Part shown: positions 25,861-33,802 of the stretch, piece by piece
Position numbering within the stretch: the first letter of the stretch is position 1
Layout: every line of letters begins with the position of its first letter
NCBI RefSeq assembly: GCF_012935695.1
Contig: NZ_CP052859.1
Span: forward strand, 3,451,001 to 3,515,000
DNA from: Pseudomonas sp. ADAK18
GTDB taxonomy: Bacteria; Pseudomonadota; Gammaproteobacteria; Pseudomonadales; Pseudomonadaceae
Length of the DNA stretch: 64,000 nt
Direction: 5' to 3'
Program-made: the position numbers and the translations under genes
The notes under the pieces: model-generated
Seen by the model: the letters and a program-made list of their open reading frames with translations, nothing else
Database searches by the model: none
What the model was told of the DNA's origin: nothing

Positions 25861-26744
25861 AAAAACTCCTTGGCTACGGGAAGACTTTTCCATTTGCCCT
25901 CACCGCTAGGTATGTGCCCATGCGGGCTCCCCAGATCCATCTGGGGGATAAACCTATTGACTTGCTTACCTGCCATCACATTGATTATATTGCAGTGAAA
26001 CAGGATAAAATCGTCCCACTCGCCAAATAGCTCTGCTTGCCGGAGACGCAAAATGTACCCACCCGGCGTACAGTTATAGAAATCATATAAAGGAATATAG
26101 TTTTCTGCCGAACGTGAAAGCAGGATATTAAAAAGCACGCGTGCCAGCCGGCCGTTACCATCGATAAATGGATGACAATTTAATAGCCCAACTGTCGCGA
26201 CTGTCGCGCCAAAAAGATCATACCTATGCCTTGAAAGACTGGCCATATAGTGCCAAAGGCGGACCAATGAAACCTCAATTTCGGCAGGCTCGACGAATAC
26301 AATCGTGCAACCTTGACGATCACGTTCGACCCCTACCTGACGCTTTCTAATATCTCCGACTCCGCCAGCAAGTTGACAAGCCGAGAGCGTTAGGAACTCA
26401 CAAATAGTTGTGTACTTTATATCGATCAAGGTTTTTTCAAATACCGAGCAAACACTCTCGACATGACGCTGCTCCATTGAGGTTCTACCACCCAACGGCG
26501 CATGTGTGTTTCGGGCCGAGTAATATTCAGCCAATGGATGTTTGAAGTGCGAAACAAGGTCATCTTCTGCCAGGCGGCACGAGAGCGTTTCAGGTTTAAC
26601 AGGCCAAGAGGCTTGCGCATAGTCGCCCAGCAAATCCTGGGCAGTAGCAAGCGCATTGAGTGTTGCTTCGGCCAAACCAGCCTTCGAGGGATACACCAAG
26701 GGCTTGCGATAATAGACCTTGGCACCGATGTGAACCGAATCCAT
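25833..26744 (-). CDS. Fic-domain protein (probable AMP-transferase)
   Basis: 303-residue cytosolic protein with the full Fic motif HPFIDGNGRLAR at about residues 191-202, including the catalytic His, the acidic metal ligand and both Arg. Family members attach AMP or another nucleotide moiety to Ser/Thr/Tyr of targets. The start at 26744 follows GGAAGGAC. The preceding in-frame TTG at 26759 is the alternative. The last 28 bases overlap the start of the microcin-like gene, so the precursor is translationally linked to it. No antitoxin-like FicA gene is seen beside it. Its target (peptide, transporter or host protein) is unknown. Confidence 0.88.
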   Translation of the reverse strand: MDSVHIGAKVYYRKPLVYPSKAGLAEATLNALATAQDLLGDYAQASWPVKPETLSCRLAEDDLVSHFKHPLAEYYSARNTHAPLGGRTSMEQRHVESVCSVFEKTLIDIKYTTICEFLTLSACQLAGGVGDIRKRQVGVERDRQGCTIVFVEPAEIEVSLVRLWHYMASLSRHRYDLFGATVATVGLLNCHPFIDGNGRLARVLFNILLSRSAENYIPLYDFYNCTPGGYILRLRQAELFGEWDDFILFHCNIINVMAGKQVNRFIPQMDLGSPHGHIPSGEGKWKSLPVAKEFLCANLLKKS

Positions 26745-27115
26745 TCCCGTCCTTCCCAAATTACCTTAAGGAACAACCCAAACCTTTAGATCATTCCCTT
26801 CATCTGATGCGCTCACTTTAAAATCAAAATATGACAACCAAATTACAAAACTCATAAAATTTTCTTACATAAGCTCGGGTTTTCGATCAAATAAGACTTA
26901 CCAAAAATCATTGCACACCAATCAGACTTCACACTAATCGTATAAAATTAGCACGACGCATTAAACCATTTGTAAATCCGTTGAGACACAGGCTACATAG
27001 CGATGCAGCCCCTTCCCAGAAGGCGACTTAATTTAAAGGTTTAAGTCACTCACAAAAATCCAACTACCACCCCACAAATTTAACTTTAAAACCTATAAAA
27101 CCTCAGGTAACCGCA
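26745..27115. other. AT-rich divergent intergenic region
   Basis: About 370 bases, visibly AT-rich, separate the Fic operon (leftward) from the nucleotidyltransferase-like gene (rightward). It must hold both promoters. A 29-codon frame on the minus strand (26855 to 26766) ends just before and in phase with the Fic gene. No palindromic operator or Fur-type site stands out by eye. Confidence 0.5.
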
Positions 27116-27628
27116 ATGATATCCAGTGAATTGGACTCACTCTTCTCGCAGTACTACAACAGGGCAAAGTCTGTCGATTTTCCGGCATTTCTGGGCGACA
27201 AAACCACCTGCACCCCCTTCAATGCTACCCCCTATATCACTCATCTTTCGACGTTCCTCCAAGAGCATGTCGAGCACACCAGGCGTTTGTTCGCCACACG
27301 CCTAAATGCCGCCATCATGGCGTTGGATGAAGCCGGTATTTGCGTCGAAATAGTACTGGTAGGCGGTAGTTTCCTGGACTCGAAAGTCATCCCTGGGGAT
27401 CTGGATTGCGTGCTCTTCTATTCATTGAAAAATGAGCAAACCACTCTGGATCTTCAGCAATGGCAACTGCAGAGGAAAGGTGAAGGCCTGGATGCCAGGC
27501 TGATTCCCATGGACACCAGTCCCCTCCTCACGTTGAAAGCCGCTTTGTTTTTTGCCGTGCTGTATACCCAGCGGAAAAACCTTGAAGGCATCCCGACCGG
27601 CTTGATTTTGATCGACTGCAAACGCTGA
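27116..27628 (+). CDS. Nucleotidyltransferase-fold protein (DUF6932-like)
   Basis: 170-residue protein. The middle part carries VLVGGSFLDSKVIPGDLDCV, which has the GGS and DxD pattern (Asp-Leu-Asp) of the polymerase-beta nucleotidyltransferase fold. No HEPN partner is found next to it. It is divergent from the Fic operon across the AT-rich gap and ends at a strong terminator, so it is a single-gene unit. The fold assignment is fair; the substrate and role are unknown. Confidence 0.65.
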   Translation: MISSELDSLFSQYYNRAKSVDFPAFLGDKTTCTPFNATPYITHLSTFLQEHVEHTRRLFATRLNAAIMALDEAGICVEIVLVGGSFLDSKVIPGDLDCVLFYSLKNEQTTLDLQQWQLQRKGEGLDARLIPMDTSPLLTLKAALFFAVLYTQRKNLEGIPTGLILIDCKR

Positions 27629-27638
27629 TTCACAGGCA

Positions 27639-27670
27639 AAAAGAAGCCTGCATCGGTGCAGGCTTCTTTT
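27639..27670. terminator. Bidirectional rho-independent terminator
   Basis: AAAAGAAGCCTGCA (27639-27652), loop TCGG, TGCAGGCTTCTTTT (27657-27670): a 14-pair stem with A-run before and T-run at the end. It separates the accessory peptide locus from the siderophore receptor gene. Confidence 0.85.
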
Positions 27671-27686
27671 ATCGTTACGTCAGCCT

Positions 27687-27710
27687 GGGTGAAGTTCGCC
27701 GAACTTACCC
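27687..27710. repeat. Hairpin downstream of the TonB receptor gene
   Basis: GGGTGAAGTTCG and CGAACTTACCC pair with one bulged base around a single C, 27 bases past the receptor stop. It may end or stabilise the receptor mRNA. Confidence 0.45.
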
Positions 27711-27736
27711 CCAGTGCTTTTTGAGCTTACAAACCG

Positions 27737-29989
27737 TCAGAAATCCACCGTGCCCGAAAGCAGTACGGTACGCGGTGCGCCCAAGCCACCGGAGAGGCCG
27801 CTGCCATCGCCGCCGTTCCATGAGCCTAGCCAGTACGCCTTGTTGGTGACGTTCTGCACGGTGGCGCGCAGGGTCACCGGCTTGGTCTTGACCTTGAAGG
27901 CATAGCGGGCACCCACATCGTAGGTGGTGTACGAGTCCAGCGACACCCGATGATCGTTGGTCGCGTATTGCTTGCCCGTATGGTTGATGTTTGCGGTCAG
28001 GGTCAGCCCGGGCACATCCAGCAGGTCGTACTCGGTGCCCAGCTTGGCAATCACCTTGGGTACGCCGGTGACTTGCTTGTCTTTGACACCACCGGTGACC
28101 ACCTTGGTCATTTCTGCCTGGGTGTAAGTCGCGCCGCCCATCAGGCGCAGCCGCGGTTGCAGTTCGCCGAAGAACGACCATTCCACGCCACGGTTGCGTT
28201 GCTCGCCGTAGACGCCGAAGACCCTCGTAAGCGGATCGGTAAAGGCGCTGGGCTTCTCGATCTGGAATAGGCTGACAGTATGGGCGAAGGTGCCCAAGTC
28301 AACCTTGGCGCCAACCTCGTATTGTTTGGTCTGGTAAGGCTGCATGACTTCACCGACGTTCACTGCCGACACAGGTGCCGTAGCGCCCTGACTCAGGCCT
28401 TCGATGTAGTTGGCATAGAGCGACACCTTGTCTGTCACCTTGACCAAGAGCGCGGTGGCGGGCGAAACCCGGCTTTCGTCATAACTGGTTTTCGTGGTGG
28501 CGCCGGTTGAGCTGTACGCGGCGTTGGTATTTTGCACGCGCTGGCGTCGGGCGCCCACGGTCCACTGCACACGGCCATCTGCGAAGGACAAGGTATCGGC
28601 GATTGCATAGCTGCCCAGATCGGCCTTGATTTGCGACGTGGTTACCCCGTAACCCGGGAAGGTCGGTGCGTTGCCGAAGTCCAGGTTGTCGTAGTTGGTG
28701 GTACCGGGAATCGCGGCCCTGGCGTCCTTGAAGCTGTTATCGGAGGTGTAGCGCGTCGCGGCGATGGTCCAGGCGTGATCCACGGGGCCGGTCTGGAACT
28801 TGCCCTTGAGGCCAACCTCACCAGATTGCTGGGTGCCACTGCGGATCGAGCGAATCGCCGAAGAGCTGATGTCGCCCACATTGTTGTTCAGCGTACTGGA
28901 GCTGATCAGCGCGTTGTACCCTCCATCACGCTGGCCCCAGGCTGCGTAGGCGGTGAGCGAATCCGTCAGGTCATACTCACCCCGCACCATGGCGGTGGTG
29001 GTGTTATTGATGGTGTAGGCCCAGTCCGGGGCCAACGCATAATCGCCTTTCTTCGGGCTGGGCAAGTGAGTGACGTTCGGACCAATCATGTTGATCCCGA
29101 AGTAGTTGAGGCCGTCGATACGCTCACGCTGCTTATAGAAGTCGGCCGACAAGCGAGCTCGCTCGCCACGCCAGTCCAGCCCGAGGGAAGACAGCGCCAT
29201 TTTGTGTTGCTGATTATCCACAGCCGTATCGCCATCACGGTAGACCCCGTTGAAGCGCACACCAAACTGCTTCTGATCACCGAAGCGCTGCCCCAGGTCC
29301 GCATGCACGCCGCCCAGGCCGCGGGACTCATAGGTGGTGGTCAAGCGTGCCAGCGGTTCATCGCCTGCGCGCTTGGGCACCAGATTGATGCTGCCTCCCA
29401 CTGTACCGCTCGGCGGCATACCGTTGAGTAGCGCGGAAGGTCCTTTGAGTACTTCCACACGCTCGGCCAGCTCGGTGGAGCCGCGCATGTTCGGCGCCAT
29501 ACCCACCAACCCGTTGAAGGTAATGTCGTCGGCGGTGCTGTTAAAGCCGCGAATGAAGAAGGTTTCAAAGTTGCTGCGCTTGCTGGGCACGTATACCGAA
29601 GGGTCGGTCGCGCCAATCACCGAACCGATGTCCTGCGCCTGGCGGTTTTGTATGTACTCATCCGTATAGCTAATGGTATTGAACGGCGTCTCCATGAAGT
29701 CCTTGTTGCCCAACAGCCCGACGCGGCTACCGGAGGCGACCTGCCCGCCCGCATAAGCCGGCGGCAGATCTGCGGCGGAGTTCATGGCACCCTCCACCAG
29801 CGTTTCAGACAGCTCCAGGCTGGCTTTGCCTGTCCCCTCTTGGGTCTCAGCGGCCACGGCCATGGAAGTCCCGGTCAGCCCCAGCAACAGCGCCATCTGC
29901 ACGGCAGTGAACGTACGATTCAAAGTAAAGCGTTGCGCACCCTGCGGTGAATCAGGGGTGGCGCGATGTTGGCGACAGCGTTCCGACAT
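27737..29989 (-). CDS. TonB-dependent ferric-siderophore receptor (pseudomonine/BauA-like)
   Basis: 750-residue outer membrane receptor: signal sequence to about residue 48, then directly the plug domain (QNRQAQDIGSVIGATDPSVY, FFIRGFNSTADDITFNGL, VLKGPSALLNG) and a 22-strand barrel ending in the aromatic residue Phe (LLSGTVDF). No N-terminal secretin/TonB signalling domain is present, so it is a plain importer rather than a FecA/FpvA-type transducer. It is the last gene of the transport set and has its own upstream region with an ECF-type motif and a Fur-like site. The context makes ferric pseudomonine the likely ligand. Confidence 0.92.
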   Translation of the reverse strand: MSERCRQHRATPDSPQGAQRFTLNRTFTAVQMALLLGLTGTSMAVAAETQEGTGKASLELSETLVEGAMNSAADLPPAYAGGQVASGSRVGLLGNKDFMETPFNTISYTDEYIQNRQAQDIGSVIGATDPSVYVPSKRSNFETFFIRGFNSTADDITFNGLVGMAPNMRGSTELAERVEVLKGPSALLNGMPPSGTVGGSINLVPKRAGDEPLARLTTTYESRGLGGVHADLGQRFGDQKQFGVRFNGVYRDGDTAVDNQQHKMALSSLGLDWRGERARLSADFYKQRERIDGLNYFGINMIGPNVTHLPSPKKGDYALAPDWAYTINNTTTAMVRGEYDLTDSLTAYAAWGQRDGGYNALISSSTLNNNVGDISSSAIRSIRSGTQQSGEVGLKGKFQTGPVDHAWTIAATRYTSDNSFKDARAAIPGTTNYDNLDFGNAPTFPGYGVTTSQIKADLGSYAIADTLSFADGRVQWTVGARRQRVQNTNAAYSSTGATTKTSYDESRVSPATALLVKVTDKVSLYANYIEGLSQGATAPVSAVNVGEVMQPYQTKQYEVGAKVDLGTFAHTVSLFQIEKPSAFTDPLTRVFGVYGEQRNRGVEWSFFGELQPRLRLMGGATYTQAEMTKVVTGGVKDKQVTGVPKVIAKLGTEYDLLDVPGLTLTANINHTGKQYATNDHRVSLDSYTTYDVGARYAFKVKTKPVTLRATVQNVTNKAYWLGSWNGGDGSGLSGGLGAPRTVLLSGTVDF

Positions 29990-30032
29990 GCTGGGTTCCT
30001 TTCGATTCGGAGAGTTGGAATGTATTCACTAG

Positions 30033-30063
30033 GTTTTCCGAACCAGAACGCGAAACCCTCAAT
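30033..30063 (-). promoter_or_regulatory. Putative ECF-sigma promoter of the receptor gene
   Basis: This 31-base segment (minus strand: begins ATTGAGGGTTTCGCGTTC, then GTTCGGAA) matches the segment at 37441-37471 at 25 of 31 positions in the same orientation. The two ECF-like boxes would be GAGG(A/G)TTT and GTTCGG. It ends about 44 bases before the receptor start. Confidence 0.6.
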
Positions 30064-30082
30064 AGCAATCATTAGCATTCGT
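30062..30082. promoter_or_regulatory. Fur-box-like sequence upstream of the receptor gene
   Basis: ATAGCAATCATTAGCATTC resembles the tandem NATWAT array bound by Fur. It abuts the putative ECF promoter, which fits iron repression. It is a degenerate match. Confidence 0.45.
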
Positions 30083-30151
30083 ATATTTTTACAAAAAAGG
30101 ACAGGTGCCTGAATGGCACCCGCCCTTTGTGCTGCCAATACGCGTAGCGGA

Positions 30152-31135
30152 TCAGCCCTTGTAGCCCTCAACCACCTCGTCAGCCATGCGATTGAGGCAC
30201 GTCACACTCGCAGTACACAGGTACCAAGTCTGGGCATCGACGAAGATCACATGCCCGTTGTTCCAGGCCTTGGTCTTGCGCAGCAGCGGGTTGTCCAGGC
30301 TCTTCATATCCAGCGCTGGCCGCCGCTCCATCACCGCCGTACGGTCGATCACGTAGAGAATGTCGGGATCGGCCTGCTGGATAAATTCATTGGAAATCGG
30401 CTGGCCATGCAAGCCAGCCTCGATGTCGGTGCTGGCCGGTTTCACGCCCAGGGTGTCGAAGATGAAGCCGTAGCGCGACTTCACACCATAGGAGGTAAAA
30501 GCCCCATTGTTATGCAACACGATCAGCGCTTTCTCGGGGCGTCCTTCGGTCACGCGTCGGGTTTGCTCCACCTTGGCGTCCATTTCCGCGACTTTCTGGC
30601 GGGCCAGTTCTTCCTTGCCGAAGATACGCCCCAGGGTGGTCAAATGGTTCTTGGCCGTGGTGATCAGATTGCCTTGCTTGTTGGTCAGGTCCACATCGTC
30701 ATAGACCGTCGGCGCGATCTGGCTCAACTCTGCGTAACTCTGCGCCTGGAGCGGCGATATCAGGATCAGGTCGGGCTTGAGGGCATGCAACCGCTCAAGG
30801 TTGGGCTGGATGGTCGACCCCACATCCATGATGTCCGGGTCGTCACGGTACTTGACGAGGAAGCTCGCGACATAGTCCTTGGCGATGCCCACCACCGGCG
30901 CGCCCAACTGGTCGAGTGTATCGAGTTCACTCATGTCAAAGGCCACCACGCGCTCCGGGAGCTTGGTGATCACCGTCGTCCCCAGTGGATGCTCGATCTT
31001 GATCGGCTCGTAGTGCGCCTGCGCGGTGGCTGGCGCAGGCGCCTCTGCCGACGGCTTGTCACACCCTTGCAGACCGGCCGCCACAGCGACTGCCAGCAGT
31101 GCCCCACAGATTTTTTTTGCGTTACCGGTGCTCAT
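30152..31135 (-). CDS. Siderophore-binding periplasmic lipoprotein (BauB/FatB-like)
   Basis: 327-residue substrate-binding protein with a lipoprotein signal (lipobox LQGC, Cys25) and the FatB-type iron-siderophore binding fold (for example GTTVITKLPERVVAFDMSEL and ALKPDLILISPLQAQSYAEL). It captures the ferric siderophore in the periplasm for the ABC importer. The start overlaps the stop of the ATPase gene by four bases, and it is the last gene of the exporter/importer operon before the receptor. Confidence 0.93.
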   Translation of the reverse strand: MSTGNAKKICGALLAVAVAAGLQGCDKPSAEAPAPATAQAHYEPIKIEHPLGTTVITKLPERVVAFDMSELDTLDQLGAPVVGIAKDYVASFLVKYRDDPDIMDVGSTIQPNLERLHALKPDLILISPLQAQSYAELSQIAPTVYDDVDLTNKQGNLITTAKNHLTTLGRIFGKEELARQKVAEMDAKVEQTRRVTEGRPEKALIVLHNNGAFTSYGVKSRYGFIFDTLGVKPASTDIEAGLHGQPISNEFIQQADPDILYVIDRTAVMERRPALDMKSLDNPLLRKTKAWNNGHVIFVDAQTWYLCTASVTCLNRMADEVVEGYKG

Positions 31136-31914
31136 ATCAGCTCCCTTGACGGTGATGGGTTGAAGTAGTTGCAGACGAACCCCTGCTCGCTCTGCAGTAT
31201 CTCGAAATCCAGATCAAACAGATCACGCAGGCGGGCTTCGGTGACGACTTCCGCCACCGGGCCACGGCAGTGCACGGCGCCGTTTTTCATGGCCACGATA
31301 TGGTCGGAATAGTTGGCGGCGAAGTTGATGTCATGCACCACCAGAATCACCGTGCGCCCCTGTTCGTCGCACAAGCGGCGCAGCGCCCGCATGATCTGTA
31401 CGGCATGCTTCATGTCGAGGTTGTTGAGCGGCTCGTCCAGCAGCAGGTAATCGGTTTGCTGGGCAATGGTCATCGCCAGGAACGCCATCTGCCGTTGCCC
31501 GCCGCTGAGTTCGTCGATGTAAGAAAGGCGTAGCGGTTGCAGCGACAGAAACTCGATGGCCTCGTCGATGGCCTGGCGATCGTGAGCGGTGAGCGCCCCG
31601 CGGCTGTAGGGGAAACGCCCGAAGGCCACCAGTTCTTCAACGGTCAGCCGCAGGTTGAAATCGGGTGATTGGCGCAAGGTGGCGACGCGCTTGGCATAGT
31701 CGCGGATCGGCACATCCGCAATGCTGCGCCCGCCAATCAGCAGGTCGCCCCGGGTCGGTGCCAACAGGCGTGCGATCAACATCAGCAACGTGGTCTTGCC
31801 TGCGCCGTTGGGGCCAATCAGCGAGGTCACCTGCCCTGGCGGGAACTGAACGCTGACGTCGCTCAGGACGTGCTTGTTGCCATACGCCTTATAGACGTGA
31901 CTGAGGGAAATCAT
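31132..31914 (-). CDS. Ferric-siderophore ABC importer ATPase (BauE-like)
   Basis: 260-residue ATPase of the FecE/FepC type: Walker A GPNGAGKTT, signature LSGGQRQM, Walker B YLLLDEPLNNLD. The start at 31914 (MISLSHVYKAYG) creates the ATGA overlap with the permease stop; a longer frame adds 16 residues without homology. It energises the two permeases encoded upstream. Confidence 0.93.
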   Translation of the reverse strand: MISLSHVYKAYGNKHVLSDVSVQFPPGQVTSLIGPNGAGKTTLLMLIARLLAPTRGDLLIGGRSIADVPIRDYAKRVATLRQSPDFNLRLTVEELVAFGRFPYSRGALTAHDRQAIDEAIEFLSLQPLRLSYIDELSGGQRQMAFLAMTIAQQTDYLLLDEPLNNLDMKHAVQIMRALRRLCDEQGRTVILVVHDINFAANYSDHIVAMKNGAVHCRGPVAEVVTEARLRDLFDLDFEILQSEQGFVCNYFNPSPSRELI

Positions 31915-32861
31915 GGGGCGCCTCGGGTTCGAACCATCAGCGCGAGGAAATACACGCCACACACCAGGTTGATGAGAATGCTGACGGAGGTGTTGTAGTT
32001 GAACATCTGCTCGACCAGGTACTGGGCGATGATGAAAATGCCGATGGCGATGGCGCAGCTCATGGGTAGCGTAATCCGGTGCCGGGCGGTGCGGGCAAGC
32101 GCATAGGTGATGTTCGCCACGAACACGCCCATGAACGCCGTCGGCCCGACGAGGCTGGTGGAGACCGCCACCAGCATCGCGATCAGCGCGAGTTGCAGGC
32201 GCACGCTGCGCTGATAATCGACCCCCAGGGAAATCGCCTGGTCACGCCCCAGCGACAGCACATCGAGCACCGGCAGGGTTCTTTGCGCGATAAAGCACAC
32301 CACCGCCACCAACAGGCCCGAATAGATCACTTGCCCGGGTTGCGCCTTGTTGAAGGAGGCGTAGTTGAAGCCCTGGAAAATCGAGAACTCGCCGGGGCTG
32401 ATCTTCAGCTGGATAAACTGAGTAAAGGTCCCCATCACCATGCTCAGTACCAGCCCCAGCAGGAGCAGCAGGTACACGTTGTTACGTCCGTCACGGAACA
32501 GCCAACGGTGAATGAGCCACGAATAGGCGAGCATCAGCAGGATCGACAACAACACATTGCCGTTACGTCCCAGCAGCACCAGGCTCTGGGTGCCCAGCAC
32601 CAGGATCAGCAGGGCCTGGAACAGCAGGTAGATCGCCTCGTACCCCATGATCGCCGGCGTCAGTATCCGGTTGCCGGCAATGGTCTGGAAAATCACCGAA
32701 GAATAAGCAATGCAGACCCCGGCAATGCCCATCGCGGCCAAACGGGTCAGCCGCTTGGGAATGACGTACTCGAAGTCAAAGCCTGACCCCAGCAACAGGA
32801 ACGCCATCGCCAGGACCAATACCAGCCCCCAGAGGCCATAGCGGGTAACCACGCCTCTCAT
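31911..32861 (-). CDS. Ferric-siderophore ABC importer permease (BauC-like)
   Basis: 316-residue FecCD-family inner-membrane permease with the usual run of hydrophobic helices and the ATPase-contact motif SLGRDQAISLGVDYQRSVR. The start at 32861 (MRGVVTRYGLWG) overlaps the stop of the other permease gene (ATGA). It pairs with the 32858-33802 product. Confidence 0.93.
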   Translation of the reverse strand: MRGVVTRYGLWGLVLVLAMAFLLLGSGFDFEYVIPKRLTRLAAMGIAGVCIAYSSVIFQTIAGNRILTPAIMGYEAIYLLFQALLILVLGTQSLVLLGRNGNVLLSILLMLAYSWLIHRWLFRDGRNNVYLLLLLGLVLSMVMGTFTQFIQLKISPGEFSIFQGFNYASFNKAQPGQVIYSGLLVAVVCFIAQRTLPVLDVLSLGRDQAISLGVDYQRSVRLQLALIAMLVAVSTSLVGPTAFMGVFVANITYALARTARHRITLPMSCAIAIGIFIIAQYLVEQMFNYNTSVSILINLVCGVYFLALMVRTRGAP

Positions 32862-33802
32862 GTGTACTTCCTGATCAGCAGCACGAGGAACAACACACCG
32901 CCCACGCTGCCCGCCGTCAGGCCGATGGGCACTTCGAAGGGGTAGATCAGCAAGCGGCCGAGGATGTCGCACGCCAACAACAGCGACGCGCCACACAAGG
33001 CGACGATGGGCAATGTTCGCTCCAGGTTCTCGCCGTAGTGCAGCGCCACCAGATTGGGAATCACCAGCCCGACAAAGGGAATCGCCCCCACGGTAATGAC
33101 CGTGGCGGAGACGGTGACCGCCACCAGCATCAGCCCCAGTGCCGCGTTGGCCGCGTAGTTCAGGCCCAGGCTGCTGGCCATGCCCTCGCCCATGCCGAGT
33201 ACGGTAAAGCGGTGCGCGAACAGATAAGTGAGCACCACGATCGGCAGGATCAGATAGATGATCTCGTAGTTACCCTGGACGATCTTCGAGAAGTCACCGA
33301 GCATCCAGCCCTGCATGCTCTGCAAGATGTTGTGACGGTAGGCGTAGAACTCGGCGATGGCGCTCAAGACGCTGCCGTACATCAGGCCGATGACTGGAAC
33401 CATCACGGTGTTCTTGAACTTGATACGGCGGATGATCGCGACATAGAGCAGGCTCGCCGCAAAGCAGAACGCCAGGGCAAACAGCATCCGGCCGGCCGCA
33501 CCAGCGGCGGGGGCCACCGTCAGTGAAATCAGGATGCCCAGCTTTGCTGCATCCAGGCCGCCGGAAGTCGCCGGCTCGACGAAACGGTTACGCACGATCT
33601 GCTGCAGGATCACACCGCACACGGCCAGCCCCACACCGGTCAGGATCAAGGCGGCAAGGCGCGGAAGCCGGCTGGCAGTGAGGGTCAGCCAGGCGTCATC
33701 GGAGAACGTGAACAGTGCCGTCCAGGAAACCTCTTTGACCCCCACCATCAACGAAAGGCAACAGAGCACGGCAAACAGGATCAGTAAGGCTGCACGACTC
33801 AA
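32858..33802 (-). CDS. Ferric-siderophore ABC importer permease (BauD-like)
   Basis: 314-residue FecCD-family permease. It has the typical early motif SRLPRLAALILTGVGLAVCG and VLGMGEGMASSLGLNYAANA in the coupling region. Four-base overlaps occur on both sides, with the exporter gene upstream and the second permease downstream. It forms the heterodimeric channel for ferric siderophore uptake. Confidence 0.93.
   Translation of the reverse strand: MSRAALLILFAVLCCLSLMVGVKEVSWTALFTFSDDAWLTLTASRLPRLAALILTGVGLAVCGVILQQIVRNRFVEPATSGGLDAAKLGILISLTVAPAAGAAGRMLFALAFCFAASLLYVAIIRRIKFKNTVMVPVIGLMYGSVLSAIAEFYAYRHNILQSMQGWMLGDFSKIVQGNYEIIYLILPIVVLTYLFAHRFTVLGMGEGMASSLGLNYAANAALGLMLVAVTVSATVITVGAIPFVGLVIPNLVALHYGENLERTLPIVALCGASLLLACDILGRLLIYPFEVPIGLTAGSVGGVLFLVLLIRKYT

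Noticed and set aside
25833..26744. Fic as part of a classical Fic toxin/antitoxin pair
   Set aside because: No small antitoxin gene with the inhibitory helix lies beside it; the next gene is a GG-leader peptide.
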